The notes below the pieces were generated by a model. The model had not been told where the DNA came from and made no database searches. It saw only the letters and a list, made by a program, of their open reading frames with translations. From H17-190 sp034435615 (lineage in GTDB: Bacteria > Chloroflexota > Dehalococcoidia > SM23-28-2 > HRBIN24): a stretch of DNA of 30,116 bases. Where the stretch lies: assembly GCA_034435615.1 (NCBI GenBank), contig DAOTWZ010000033.1, forward strand, positions 1 to 30,116, in the 5' to 3' direction. This document shows, one piece after another, positions 1 to 8,511 of this stretch. How positions within the stretch are numbered: the first letter of the stretch is position 1; the number at the start of each line of letters is the position of its first letter. The position numbers and the translations under genes are program-made.

Positions 1-77
1 AGACGGGGGTGAAGCACACGGGGGAGCAGACCGAGTTCAGAGAGATCCGCTACCACCCAGACTACATCTACGAGTGA
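1..77 (+). CDS. 3' end of an unidentified protein (partial)
   Basis: An open frame enters from the left edge (first full codon at 3) and ends at TGA 75-77, giving only 24 residues that finish HPDYIYE. This is too short to identify. The stop overlaps a GTG (74-76) that can start the next gene, a GTGA arrangement typical of translationally coupled genes. It is therefore probably an operon partner of the sugar ABC transporter, perhaps another transporter or a substrate-metabolism gene, but that is inference from position only. Confidence 0.5.
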   Translation, partial: TGVKHTGEQTEFREIRYHPDYIYE

Positions 78-1231
78 CAGTGGAGCACCACCGGTCGGGA
101 AAGGCTTCCATGGACGTTGCCAGTCCAGAGCCCCCCAGGACGAGGCCCCCCCGTGGCTGGCGGCTGGAGGGCCGGGCCCTGGGCATATGGGTAGCCCTGG
201 TATTGCTGTTCCTTTTCAGCGCCATATGGGCGCCGGACACGCTCAAGCGGAGCGCCTTCCTGACCATGCTGCCCTTTATGGCGTTCCTGGCTACCGCCTC
301 GCTCGGTCAGGCGCTGGTGATCATGACGAGGGGTATAGACCTTTCCGTCCCGTCGGTGATAACCATGGTCGGCACCATCCTCATCGGGGCGTCGGCTGGC
401 AGGGACGAAGGGCTGGCCCTGGCCCTGGCCATAGCCCTTGTCCTGAGCATGATCGTCGGCCTGGCCAACGGCCTCCTCATAGCCTTTCTCGGTCTGAGCC
501 CTCTGGTGGTGACCCTGGCGGTGGGGTCTCTGGTCACCGGCGGCACCCTGTGGTACCGCACTGGCATCGCCCAGGAGTCCCGGGTGCCGCCGGCGCTGGC
601 AGACTGGGGCACCGGCACATTGGGGCAGGTCAGTTACAGCGTCTTGGTGGCCGTCGGCCTGGCCCTTCTGCTGACCTTCGGGCTACGGCATACCACCTTC
701 GGCCGGAGGTTCAGCGCTGTGGGCGCTAATCCGACCGCCGCCTGGTTCGCCGGCATACCGGTGCGGAGCTATCAGATCAGCGCCTACACGATAGCCGCTC
801 TTCTCTACGGCATCACGGGCGTCATGCTCTCCGCTTTTATCCGCAACCCCACGCTGGAGCTAGGACGGCCCTATCTGCTAGCACCCATAGCGGCTGTGGT
901 CCTCGGGGGTACGCCTCTCTCTGGGGGACAGGGCAGCCTGATGGCCACGGTCGGGGGGGCCATCTTCCTGATCCACCTCGGTCAGGTGTTGCGGGTGATG
1001 GGCCTCTCCACAGCCTTCCAGAACATCTTTGAGGGCCTGGCCATAGCTCTCGGCATGGTGCTGACCAACCTGCAGACAGCGTACCTGGACTGGCGCACCG
1101 TGAGGAGAATGCCTGCCCGCCTGCTGGAGCGGCCACCCTGGTCAGCGGAGCGTCCATCGCGCCGGGAGAGAACCCTGGCAAATGGCTCACGTAAGGGGGA
1201 AGAGGTGAGTAGCCGGGAGCTAGAGAGATAG
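74..1231 (+). CDS. CUT2-type (ribose/xylose-like) sugar ABC transporter permease
   Basis: This is an integral membrane permease of the RbsC/XylH class (BPD_transp_2 family), 385 aa from GTG 74. It is predicted to form half of the transmembrane channel of a sugar importer. A hydrophilic, Pro/Arg-rich N-terminus is followed by about eight to ten hydrophobic segments. The family signature appears as TRGIDLSVPSV, where most relatives have GGIDLSVGS, and the late motif LGGTPLSGGQGS is present. The C-terminal 50 residues are charged and probably cytoplasmic. The GTG overlaps the preceding stop. ATG 110, preceded by GGGAAAGG, is a credible alternative start giving 373 aa. Its partners are the binding protein at 1290 and the ATPase-permease fusion at 2566, which carries a second permease unit, so this protein probably heterodimerises with that one. 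The substrate cannot be told from the sequence. Confidence 0.88.
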   Translation: MTVEHHRSGKASMDVASPEPPRTRPPRGWRLEGRALGIWVALVLLFLFSAIWAPDTLKRSAFLTMLPFMAFLATASLGQALVIMTRGIDLSVPSVITMVGTILIGASAGRDEGLALALAIALVLSMIVGLANGLLIAFLGLSPLVVTLAVGSLVTGGTLWYRTGIAQESRVPPALADWGTGTLGQVSYSVLVAVGLALLLTFGLRHTTFGRRFSAVGANPTAAWFAGIPVRSYQISAYTIAALLYGITGVMLSAFIRNPTLELGRPYLLAPIAAVVLGGTPLSGGQGSLMATVGGAIFLIHLGQVLRVMGLSTAFQNIFEGLAIALGMVLTNLQTAYLDWRTVRRMPARLLERPPWSAERPSRRERTLANGSRKGEEVSSRELER

Positions 1232-1289
1232 GTCCAGCCGCGCCACAGAAGCCGTGAAAGGGGATAAAAGGCTGATGAGGAGGCCCGCC

Positions 1290-2537
1290 ATGTTCGATCA
1301 GAAGAGCGTGCTCCTCCGCAGGCTGTCGATAACAGCAGTGGTCCTGGCCATCACAGTCGCCCTCGCCTGTGGCGGGGGCGGCGTGGAGACGACGCCGACA
1401 GGCCCCCAGGAGGGGAGTCCGGCCGCCGGGGAGCTGAGAGCGGACCCGGCCCTCCTGCGAAAGGCACTGGGCACGACGGAAAACGTAGACCCCCTGGTGC
1501 TGGCCGCCATCGCCCGGGCGAGTATGCAGCTCTCACCACAGGACCGAGAGCTGGCTTTCCGCTGCTGGCGGGACTTCGTCTGCGACACCGGCCGTGGCAA
1601 CCTGACGGTGGCATTGGCGGACGGCTTCGGGGAGAACGTGTGGCGCCGCATCACCCACATGGAGTTCGTCCTCCAGGCCCTGAGCTATCCTCAGGTAAGG
1701 CGGATCATCTACACCTCCGCCCGTGGCGACCCCAGCAAGGCTATCTCCGATATGCAGAGCCTCATAGCCCAGAGGGTTGATATCATCGTCACCTTCCCGG
1801 ATGCTGGCGAGGCGCTACTGCCTGCAGTGCGGGAGGCGACCCGACAGAGCATCATCGTGGTGCCTTACATAGCCGCATTGGGAGGACAGCCAGGCAGGGA
1901 TTACCTCACCTTCGTGGCCGAGGACCTGTGCGAGCTGGGCAAACAGTTCGCCGAGTTCGTTCTGCAACAGTCCAGGGAGGACGTCATCGAGGTGGTGATG
2001 CTGGGGGGTACCCCCGGCAACCAGCTCAGCGCCTCCTGGCAGCGGTGCGCCGAGCAGCAGTTCGCTGGCAACTCGCGAGTTCAGGTCCTGGGCAAGGCGG
2101 ACACCAACTGGACGCAGGAAGGCACCTTCCAGGCTATGTCCTCCTTCCTCGCCCGCTATTCCGACATCGACGCTATTCTGTACGAGTACTCGGACGGCTT
2201 CAGGGGCGGCGTGAGGGCATATCAGGCTGCCAACAGGCCCCTGGACGTGATCCTCACCCTCCGGACCGACGAGCAAGGGCTCTTCTGCGACTGGGAGCAG
2301 ATCGGTAACCCGAACTTCAAGATCTTCTTCTCCGCCGGAGGCACCTTCCAAGTGCGGATAGCGTTGACGGCGGCCATGGAAAAGAAGCTGAACAACAGGG
2401 ATGCCCCAGGACAGGTGGTGGTCCCCTTCCGCATGCGTCAGGTGGAGCGGGGGATGTGCAATAGTGAGCTTCCCGCCGAGACCCCCTTCTCCACCCTGGT
2501 CCCGGCCGATGTCTTGAGAGACATGTTCCGCCGCTAG
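1290..2537 (+). CDS. Sugar ABC transporter substrate-binding lipoprotein
   Basis: This is the extracellular binding protein of the adjacent importer, of the periplasmic-binding-protein-like I (RbsB/LacI) fold. The ATG at 1290 is preceded by GAGGAGG at good distance; an upstream in-frame GTG at 1254 lacks such a site. The product is 415 aa. A hydrophobic signal segment ends in the lipobox ALAC, making Cys27 the predicted lipidated residue, followed by a Gly run. Residues of about 50-103 form an extra region containing the pair C92/C98 ahead of the binding fold, which starts near NLTVALADGFGENVW. Segments such as LIAQRVDIIVTFPDAGEALL and VVPYIAALGG match the family core. It sits between the permease and the ATPase-permease genes, all on the same strand with short gaps. 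The ligand is unknown; a pentose or other monosaccharide is the family norm. Confidence 0.85.
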   Translation: MFDQKSVLLRRLSITAVVLAITVALACGGGGVETTPTGPQEGSPAAGELRADPALLRKALGTTENVDPLVLAAIARASMQLSPQDRELAFRCWRDFVCDTGRGNLTVALADGFGENVWRRITHMEFVLQALSYPQVRRIIYTSARGDPSKAISDMQSLIAQRVDIIVTFPDAGEALLPAVREATRQSIIVVPYIAALGGQPGRDYLTFVAEDLCELGKQFAEFVLQQSREDVIEVVMLGGTPGNQLSASWQRCAEQQFAGNSRVQVLGKADTNWTQEGTFQAMSSFLARYSDIDAILYEYSDGFRGGVRAYQAANRPLDVILTLRTDEQGLFCDWEQIGNPNFKIFFSAGGTFQVRIALTAAMEKKLNNRDAPGQVVVPFRMRQVERGMCNSELPAETPFSTLVPADVLRDMFRR

Positions 2538-2565
2538 CACAGGAGCGTAGAAAGGGAGAGGTGCG

Positions 2566-5085
2566 ATGACCTTTCCCGCTCTCCGCCTCGACAGGGTATC
2601 GAAGCGCTACCCGGGAGTGCAGGCGCTCGCGGACGTGAGCTTCGAGTGTCTGCCCGGAGAGGTGCACGCCATCGTTGGCGAGAACGGGTCGGGCAAATCG
2701 ACGCTCATAGGTATCGCCAGCGGGGCCATAGTCCCCGACTCCGGCAGAGTGGAGATCCTGGGACGGCATCTGGAGGAGGCCCGTCCGGCGCTGGCCCGCC
2801 GGATGGGCCTCTTCGCCGTTTACCAGGACAGCTCCCTGGTGCCCGAGCTGAGCGTGGCCCAGAACCTGCATCTTTCCGTGCCGCGGGACAAGCGGCCGCG
2901 GTACGCTGACCTGATCCCCTGGGCGGAAGAGCAGCTGGGCCGGTACGGCCTTGAGGTGGACCCGAGGGCCACCGTGGCTGACCTCTCCTACGCCCAGCGA
3001 CAGATGCTGGAGGTGGTGAAGGCCCTCATCTGCACCCCCGAGGTCCTCCTGCTGGACGAACCTACTACTGCCCTGGACTTCGGCCAAGTCGAACACCTGC
3101 ACCGGCTCATCCGAGGGGAGAAGACCAGAGGCGCGGCGGTGGTCTACGTCAGCCACCGTCTCGGCGAGATCCCGGACGTCGCTGACCGTATCACGGTGCT
3201 GAGGGACGGTCGCATTCAAGGGACGTTCCCGGCCCGAGGGATAACCCCGGAGCGGGTGGTCTCTCTTATGGTAGGGACCCCGGTGGAAATGACTTTCCCT
3301 GCCAAGCACCAGAACGATGCTCCCGCTGAGGTGGTGCTCTCAGTGGAGGAGCTGATGGGGCCCCGCTTCGGTCCGGTAGGCTTTCGGTTGCACCGAGGCG
3401 AGATCCTGGGCCTGGCCGGGGCAGAGGGGAACGGGCAGAGAGAGATACTGCGGGCCCTCGCTGGCCTTGAGACAGCCGAAGGTCGCGTCACCGTCAAGGG
3501 AAGGAGGCTCCGCCTCAACTCCCCCGGTGCCTCACTGGAGGCCGGCCTGATGATACTGAGCGGTGACCGGCTGCGAGAAGCGATCTTCCCGCCTCTCGGA
3601 ATGAGGCACAACATGACGGTGCAGTCGGTGAAGAGGTTCGCCCTGGGGCCGATAGTGAACGGCAGGCAGGAGAGAGCGAACTGTCACCGGCTGACGGAAC
3701 AACTGAGGATAGCGACACCGTCCCTGGAGCAGCCCATCATCTTCCTCTCCGGTGGCAACCAGCAGAAAGCAGTTTTGGCCAGGGCCTTCCTGGGGCAGGC
3801 GGAAGTGCTGCTGGTGGACGAGCCCACCCAGGGTGTGGACGCCCGGTCGCGCCTGGATATCTACCGTGCCCTGAGGGACCGCTCCGCCGAAGGTGTGTCC
3901 ATCATCGTCAATTCGTCCGATGCGCTGGAGCTGGCCGGCCTGTGTGACCGCGTGCTAGTGGTATCCCGCGGCCAGGTGATACGGGAGCTGCGAGGAGAAG
4001 AGCTGTCGGAGGAAAGGATCGTGGCGTCCTTCGTCGCCGCGGCACCCGTCGAGCGGCGAAGTTTAGTGGAACGGGCCAGGGCCCAGGCTCACGGCCTGAC
4101 GAGGATCCTCCCGCGACTGCCCCTCCTGCCTTCCCTTCTGAGCAAGGAGTGGGCGCCCCTCGCCCTCCTGGTAGTCCTGATGCTGGCTGTCGGCGGCTAT
4201 ACCACCGGACAGTCCGATGCCTTCCTGACCGCCATCAATATGCGCCATCTGCTGACCAACACACTTCCCTTGGCCCTGGTGGCGATGGCCCAACTGAATG
4301 TGCTCCTGGTGGGCCATTTCGACATCTCCGTTGGCAACCTGATGACGCTGACAGTGGTGCTGGCCTCCTTCTTGCTCCTGGAGGACAAGTCTCCACTCGC
4401 CCTCGTGGGGGGAGCACTGGCTCTACTGTGCGTGGGCTCGCTGGTAGGCCTGGGTAACGGGGCCCTGGTGAAGGCGGTGCGCATTCCCTCTGTCATCGCC
4501 ACTATAGCGACAGCCAGCGTGCTCCAGGGGATCGCCCTTCTCTTGAGGCCCACCCCTGCCGGGGTCATCGACTTCGCTTTCGCCGATTCCCTGCTGAGGC
4601 CTCTGGGCTTCCTGCCCTGGGCCTTCATAGTCGTGGCATCTCTGGCTGTCCTGGGCGATCTATGGCTTCACTTCACGAGCGGCGGTCTCCGCACGCGGGC
4701 GGTGGGCCTCCGCGAGGAAGCGGCCCGCCGAGTGGGGGTCAACACGAGCCGTATCTACTGGCGGGCCTTCGTCCTTTCTGGTCTTCTGGCCGCCCTGGCT
4801 GGCCTGTTCCTGGCCGCCCAGACCGGGGTAGGCTCTCCGACCATCGGCGCCGCCTACACCCTGAACAGTCTGGCCGCTGCCGTCCTGGGTGGGGCCAGCC
4901 TGACAGGAGGACGTGGCTCCTTCATCGGCGCCCTGCTGGGAGCCCTCTTCCTCTCCCTGGTGATCAACATCATCCCTTTCCTGCATATCAACACTGCTTT
5001 CGGTCTCATAGCCACCGGCGGCCTGGCTCTCGTCGCTATATCCCTCTACTCGCTGTCCCGTTTGTTCCTGCCGGCACAGAGGTGA
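2566..5085 (+). CDS. Fused sugar ABC transporter: double ATPase domain plus permease (RbsA-RbsC-type fusion)
   Basis: This 839-aa protein joins two modules that are normally separate. Residues of about 5-240 are ATPase domain 1: Walker A GENGSGKST at 38-46, signature LSYAQ at 140-144, Walker B LLLDEP at 161-166 and switch His197. Residues of about 255-495 are ATPase domain 2: the Walker A is degenerate (GAEGNGQRE, no GKS/T), as is usual for RbsA-type second domains, but LSGGN at 394-398 and LLVDEP at 415-420 are intact. Residues of about 525-839 are a CUT2 permease with eight or more hydrophobic segments and the motif GHFDISVG. The ATG at 2566 has GGGAGAGG upstream. With the free permease at 74 and the lipoprotein at 1290, this would give a complete importer of two ATPase sites and two permease units. 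No stop or frame break separates the modules, so the fusion is seen directly. Confidence 0.9.
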   Translation: MTFPALRLDRVSKRYPGVQALADVSFECLPGEVHAIVGENGSGKSTLIGIASGAIVPDSGRVEILGRHLEEARPALARRMGLFAVYQDSSLVPELSVAQNLHLSVPRDKRPRYADLIPWAEEQLGRYGLEVDPRATVADLSYAQRQMLEVVKALICTPEVLLLDEPTTALDFGQVEHLHRLIRGEKTRGAAVVYVSHRLGEIPDVADRITVLRDGRIQGTFPARGITPERVVSLMVGTPVEMTFPAKHQNDAPAEVVLSVEELMGPRFGPVGFRLHRGEILGLAGAEGNGQREILRALAGLETAEGRVTVKGRRLRLNSPGASLEAGLMILSGDRLREAIFPPLGMRHNMTVQSVKRFALGPIVNGRQERANCHRLTEQLRIATPSLEQPIIFLSGGNQQKAVLARAFLGQAEVLLVDEPTQGVDARSRLDIYRALRDRSAEGVSIIVNSSDALELAGLCDRVLVVSRGQVIRELRGEELSEERIVASFVAAAPVERRSLVERARAQAHGLTRILPRLPLLPSLLSKEWAPLALLVVLMLAVGGYTTGQSDAFLTAINMRHLLTNTLPLALVAMAQLNVLLVGHFDISVGNLMTLTVVLASFLLLEDKSPLALVGGALALLCVGSLVGLGNGALVKAVRIPSVIATIATASVLQGIALLLRPTPAGVIDFAFADSLLRPLGFLPWAFIVVASLAVLGDLWLHFTSGGLRTRAVGLREEAARRVGVNTSRIYWRAFVLSGLLAALAGLFLAAQTGVGSPTIGAAYTLNSLAAAVLGGASLTGGRGSFIGALLGALFLSLVINIIPFLHINTAFGLIATGGLALVAISLYSLSRLFLPAQR

Positions 5086-5101
5086 GATCCGGCCCGCCTC
5101 G

Positions 5102-5139
5102 GGGATGCCGGGGCCAGGCCCGGCTCCCGGCGGCATCCC
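5102..5139. terminator. GC-rich hairpin between convergent genes
   Basis: GGGATGCCG (5102-5110) pairs perfectly with CGGCATCCC (5131-5139), and the 20-nt interior can pair further. It fills the gap between the convergent ABC fusion gene (stop at 5085) and the acyl-CoA synthetase gene (stop at 5143). There is no T tract on either side, so it is a possible bidirectional terminator but not a canonical one. Confidence 0.4.
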
Positions 5140-5142
5140 GCC

Positions 5143-7860
5143 CTAGCGGCGGGCCACCCTGGGCGTCGGCTGGACGAGCTCCACCCGCACGCGGGCGTCC
5201 AGCACCCAGACGCCCCGCTCGCCCACCCGCACGGGGTTGAGGTCCATTTCCACCACCTGGGGCAGGTCTTCAGCCAGAGCGCTGACCCGCAGGAGGAGGT
5301 CCTCCAGAGCGGCGACATCAGCGGGAGGGGTGCCGCGGTAGCCCTTGAGGACGGGGAAGGTGCGTAGCTCCCGCAGCATCTCCGCGGCGTCCCGCCGGGT
5401 CAGCGGGGCCAGGCGCACCGCCACGTCCCCCAGTAGCTCCACCAGCACGCCGCCAGCCCCGCAGGCGATGAGGGGGCCGAAGTGGGGGTCCGAGAGCACC
5501 CCCACTATCATCTCCACCCCGGGGGGCGACATGGCCTGCACCAGCAGGCCGCTCGCCTGGTAGCCAGCCTGCGACAGGCGGGAGAGCATCCGCTCCGCCG
5601 CCTCCACCACGGCCTCCCGGCCCGTCAGCCCCAGGACCACGCCCCCTACCTCCGTCTTGTGGACCAGGCCGGGGGCTACAGCCTTGAGGGCCACCGGACA
5701 GCCCAGCTCCACCGCCGCCTCGCCCGCCTCCTGGGGCGTGGCCACGATGCGCTGTGGCAGGAGAGGCAGCCCGTAGCACTCCAACAGGGCCGCCACCTCG
5801 CCGGGGTGGAGCCAGCCGCCTCCCCGGGCCAGGGAGGTGGCCACCAGGGCCAGCGCCTCGTCCCGACGGACGCCCTCCGGCCGGGCCGGCTGCTCGAGGG
5901 GACGGCGACGCCACTGGCCATAGCGGACGGCATGGGCCAGCGCCCGCGCCGCTGACTCAGGGAACGCATAGGAGGGGACCCGCAGCTCCCCCTCCTGCAG
6001 CAGCTCCGGCACCCCGCGGGCGGACATGAAGACGCTGAGGACGGGTTTGGCCGAGGCCAGCCCCCTGACGGCATCCAGGATGGCCCGGGCCACGTCCTCC
6101 ATCTGGGTCACCAGGGGCGGCACGAAGATCACCACCAGGGCGTCCACGCTGGCGTCCGCCGCCACCGCCTCGATGGCCTGGCGGTACTGCTCCGCCGTAG
6201 CCGAGGGCAGGAGATCCACCGGGTTCTGCACGCTGGCCTGCTCCGGCAGGAAGGAGCGGAGGCGCTCCTGAGTGGCAGCCGCCAGCACCGGCACCTGCAG
6301 CCCCTCCGCCTCACAGGCGTCGGCGCAGAGGATGCCCGGCCCACCTCCATTGGTTACGATACCCACCCGCGGCCCCTCCGGCAGCGGCTGGCTGGCCAGC
6401 AGCGCGGCCACGTCGAACATCTCCTCCAGCGTGTCGGTGCGGATGACCCCCGCCTGCCGGAAAAGCGCCTCCACGCTGGTATCGGAGGCGGCCAGCAGCG
6501 CCCCCGTGTGAGAGGAGGCGCCCCGCACCCCCGCCGGCGTGCGTCCGCTCTTCACCACCACGATGGGCTTCCGCCGGCCCACCCGCCGGGCGATGCGCGA
6601 GAACTTGCGCGGATTGCCGAACGATTCCAGGTAGAGCAGGATGACATCCGTGTTGGGGTCTTCCTCCCAGTAGTTGAGGAGGTCGTTGCCGGAGATGTCG
6701 GCCTTGTTCCCCACCGAGACGAAGGTGGAGAGGCCGATGCCCAGCCGGTTGGCGTATTCGATGATGGCCAGTCCCAGCGCCCCGCTCTGGGACATGAACC
6801 CCACGCGGCCCGCCCTGGGGGGCGCGGGAGCGAAGGTGGCGTTCAGCCGTACCGTCGGGTCGGTGTTGATGAGGCCCATGCAGTTGGGGCCGATGAGCCG
6901 CATACCCGTGGCCCGGCAGACGCTCAGCAACTCCTCCTGCCGCCGGCGTCCCTCCTCGCCGGCCTCGGCGAAGCCGGCCGAGAGCACCACCAGCGCCCGC
7001 ACTCCCTTGCGAGCACACTGCCGTGCCACTTCCACCACCTGCTCCGCCGGCGTCACCACCACCGCCAGGTCCACCGGCCCCGGCACCGCCTCCACCGTGG
7101 GATAGCTGAGGACGCTCTGCACCACCGAGGCGTTGGGGTTCACCGGATAGACCGGCCCGGTGAAGCCGTAGGCGATGAGGTTGTGGAAGAGCTCGCCCCC
7201 GATGGTGCCCCTGCGCCGGGAGGCGCCGATGACGGCCACGCTCCGCGGCCGCAGGAAGGGCTGGAGGGCGGCCTGGGCGCCTACCTGCTCCCGCCGCTCG
7301 AAGCGGGCCAGCGCCTCTTCCGTCAGCTCCGTGGGGAAGCTGAGCCGCAGCTCCCCCACACCCACCTGCACCTCCAGGGGGAAGCCGGAGTCGCGGAAGA
7401 CCTGCAGCATGCGACGATTGTCGGGGAGCACCGTGGCCTCGAACTCCCGCACCCCCTGGCGCGCCGCCACCTCGGCCAGATAGCCCAGGAGGAGGGTGCC
7501 CACGCCCCGCCCCTGGAACTCGTCAGCCACGGCGAAGGCCACCTCTGCCCGGTCGCCGTCCAGGCGGAAGTAAAGGGCGTGGCCCACCACCCGCGGCGGC
7601 TCGCCGAAGGTGGCCACCACCCCGAACCCCCGCTCCCCCTGGCCCCGTATCACCTTGCGCACCCAGCGGCCCAGCGTCTCCTCCTTCACCGGGGTGAAGA
7701 AGCGGTAGAGGAGGGAGTCCCGCGACAGCCCCCGGTAGAAGGCCACCAGCGCCTCCTCGTCACCGGGGCGCACCGGGCGCATGCGGAGGGCGGTGCCGTC
7801 CCGTAGCACCACCTCCGTCTCTCCGAAGGCCAGGGCCTGGCCGGGCTCCTGGTCCGTCAT
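5143..7860 (-). CDS. GNAT-domain / ADP-forming acyl-CoA synthetase fusion (Pat-like protein acetyltransferase)
   Basis: This 905-aa protein has an N-terminal GNAT acetyltransferase domain (about 15-175; acetyl-CoA loop QGRGVG at 116-121). It is followed by an NDP-forming acyl-CoA synthetase: a CoA-binding Rossmann region from about 200 (VAVIGASRRRGTIG), succinyl-CoA-ligase-like domains (GFMSQSGALGLA; TNGGGPGILCADA), and a C-terminal ATP-grasp domain from about 680 with VAPGLVHKTEVGGV. Family knowledge: enzymes of this layout acetylate lysines on proteins such as acetyl-CoA synthetase, with the synthetase part acting as a ligand sensor. The N-terminal GNAT resembles the actinobacterial PatA order, whereas enterobacterial Pat has it at the C-terminus. 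His451, in SSHTGALLAASD, aligns with the phospho-His of true ADP-forming synthetases, so ligase activity may be retained. ATG 7860 has GGAG upstream. The gene stands alone. Confidence 0.88.
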   Translation of the reverse strand: MTDQEPGQALAFGETEVVLRDGTALRMRPVRPGDEEALVAFYRGLSRDSLLYRFFTPVKEETLGRWVRKVIRGQGERGFGVVATFGEPPRVVGHALYFRLDGDRAEVAFAVADEFQGRGVGTLLLGYLAEVAARQGVREFEATVLPDNRRMLQVFRDSGFPLEVQVGVGELRLSFPTELTEEALARFERREQVGAQAALQPFLRPRSVAVIGASRRRGTIGGELFHNLIAYGFTGPVYPVNPNASVVQSVLSYPTVEAVPGPVDLAVVVTPAEQVVEVARQCARKGVRALVVLSAGFAEAGEEGRRRQEELLSVCRATGMRLIGPNCMGLINTDPTVRLNATFAPAPPRAGRVGFMSQSGALGLAIIEYANRLGIGLSTFVSVGNKADISGNDLLNYWEEDPNTDVILLYLESFGNPRKFSRIARRVGRRKPIVVVKSGRTPAGVRGASSHTGALLAASDTSVEALFRQAGVIRTDTLEEMFDVAALLASQPLPEGPRVGIVTNGGGPGILCADACEAEGLQVPVLAAATQERLRSFLPEQASVQNPVDLLPSATAEQYRQAIEAVAADASVDALVVIFVPPLVTQMEDVARAILDAVRGLASAKPVLSVFMSARGVPELLQEGELRVPSYAFPESAARALAHAVRYGQWRRRPLEQPARPEGVRRDEALALVATSLARGGGWLHPGEVAALLECYGLPLLPQRIVATPQEAGEAAVELGCPVALKAVAPGLVHKTEVGGVVLGLTGREAVVEAAERMLSRLSQAGYQASGLLVQAMSPPGVEMIVGVLSDPHFGPLIACGAGGVLVELLGDVAVRLAPLTRRDAAEMLRELRTFPVLKGYRGTPPADVAALEDLLLRVSALAEDLPQVVEMDLNPVRVGERGVWVLDARVRVELVQPTPRVARR

Positions 7861-7893
7861 GGCCCGCTCCTGCAGACGCCTCCTCTTTGCTCC

Positions 7894-7924
7894 AGTGTAT
7901 CCCTGCGTCCCCTCGTCCTTTCAA
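7894..7924 (-). promoter_or_regulatory. Candidate promoter for the Pat-like gene
   Basis: On the minus strand, TTGAAA (7919-7924) is followed after 19 nt by TACACT (7894-7899), about 34 nt upstream of ATG 7860. The -35 box is good (5/6 to consensus); the -10 is fair (4/6) and the spacing is long. This is a motif match only. Confidence 0.3.
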
Positions 7925-8086
7925 GCGGCATCTCTCTTCCATGCAGCGGAGGAGGGAGCTGACTGACTCCTTCCTGGTCTCGCTACGTTATGCCTCTGCA
8001 ATGCCCCCCAACGCCGCTTTTATCCCCCTGACACCGCCCATAGCCTAGCCTGACATCACCAGACAGGAGACGAAGGGAGGCAGAGG

Positions 8087-8257
8087 ATGCTGCAGTTCGG
8101 GGGCTGCCCCCGCTGTCGGGGCGACCTCTTCCTGGACGACCAGGACGGGCTCCAGGACCTGGTCTGCCTGCAGTGCGGGTACCGTCGGCCCCTGCCAGCC
8201 AAGGCCGGAGTGGGGAGAACCGCCGCAGGACTGCAGGCCGTGAGGCCAGGGAGGTAA
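8087..8257 (+). CDS. Small zinc-ribbon protein
   Basis: A 56-aa ORF with ATG 8087 preceded by GGGAGG, ending TAA 8255-8257 only two bases before the CsbD start. It carries CPRC at residues 7-10 and CLQC at 27-30 (CLQCGY), the four-cysteine pattern of a zinc ribbon, followed by a short basic tail. Such miniature ribbons are common in bacteria as RNA/DNA- or protein-binding modules, but no specific role can be given. Tight spacing with the next gene supports real expression as an operon with the CsbD and YggT-type genes. Confidence 0.65.
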   Translation: MLQFGGCPRCRGDLFLDDQDGLQDLVCLQCGYRRPLPAKAGVGRTAAGLQAVRPGR

Positions 8258-8259
8258 CC

Positions 8260-8475
8260 ATGGGACAGGAAGGCGATATCGAGCGGCTGAAGGGCGAAGG
8301 GAAGCTGGACCAGCTGCGCGGGCGCATCCGCTCCATCTGGGGCGACCTGACCGATGACGACATCAAGCGCAGCCAGGGCGACGTAGAGCGCCTGGTAGGC
8401 ATCATCAAGGAGAAGACAGGGGAGAGCGCGGAGACCATACGCGAGAAGCTGCGGGGCCTGATGGGAAGCAGGTAG
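8260..8475 (+). CDS. CsbD family stress-response protein
   Basis: A 71-aa, highly charged, helix-rich cytosolic protein. The core GEGKLDQLRGRIRSIWGDLT, then DDD and ERLVGIIKEKTGES, matches the CsbD/YjbJ family (typically 60-70 aa), whose members are abundant under general stress but whose biochemical role is unknown. ATG 8260 is preceded by AGGGAGG and lies two bases after the zinc-ribbon stop. The open frame extends further upstream, but that part overlaps the zinc-ribbon gene and has no better start. A YggT-type membrane gene follows 36 bases downstream. Confidence 0.85.
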   Translation: MGQEGDIERLKGEGKLDQLRGRIRSIWGDLTDDDIKRSQGDVERLVGIIKEKTGESAETIREKLRGLMGSR

Positions 8476-8511
8476 CGGCCGCGCTGTGACACCGGAAGAG
8501 GACGTGAGCAG

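Noticed and set aside
2317..3309. 330-codon minus-strand open frame across the binding protein and ATPase genes
   Set aside because: Antisense to two clearly identified genes and spans their boundary; no motif or start site of its own.
6508..7806. 432-codon + strand open frame opposite the Pat-like gene
   Set aside because: Low-complexity His/Arg/Pro-rich antisense frame; the minus-strand protein has all the domain motifs.
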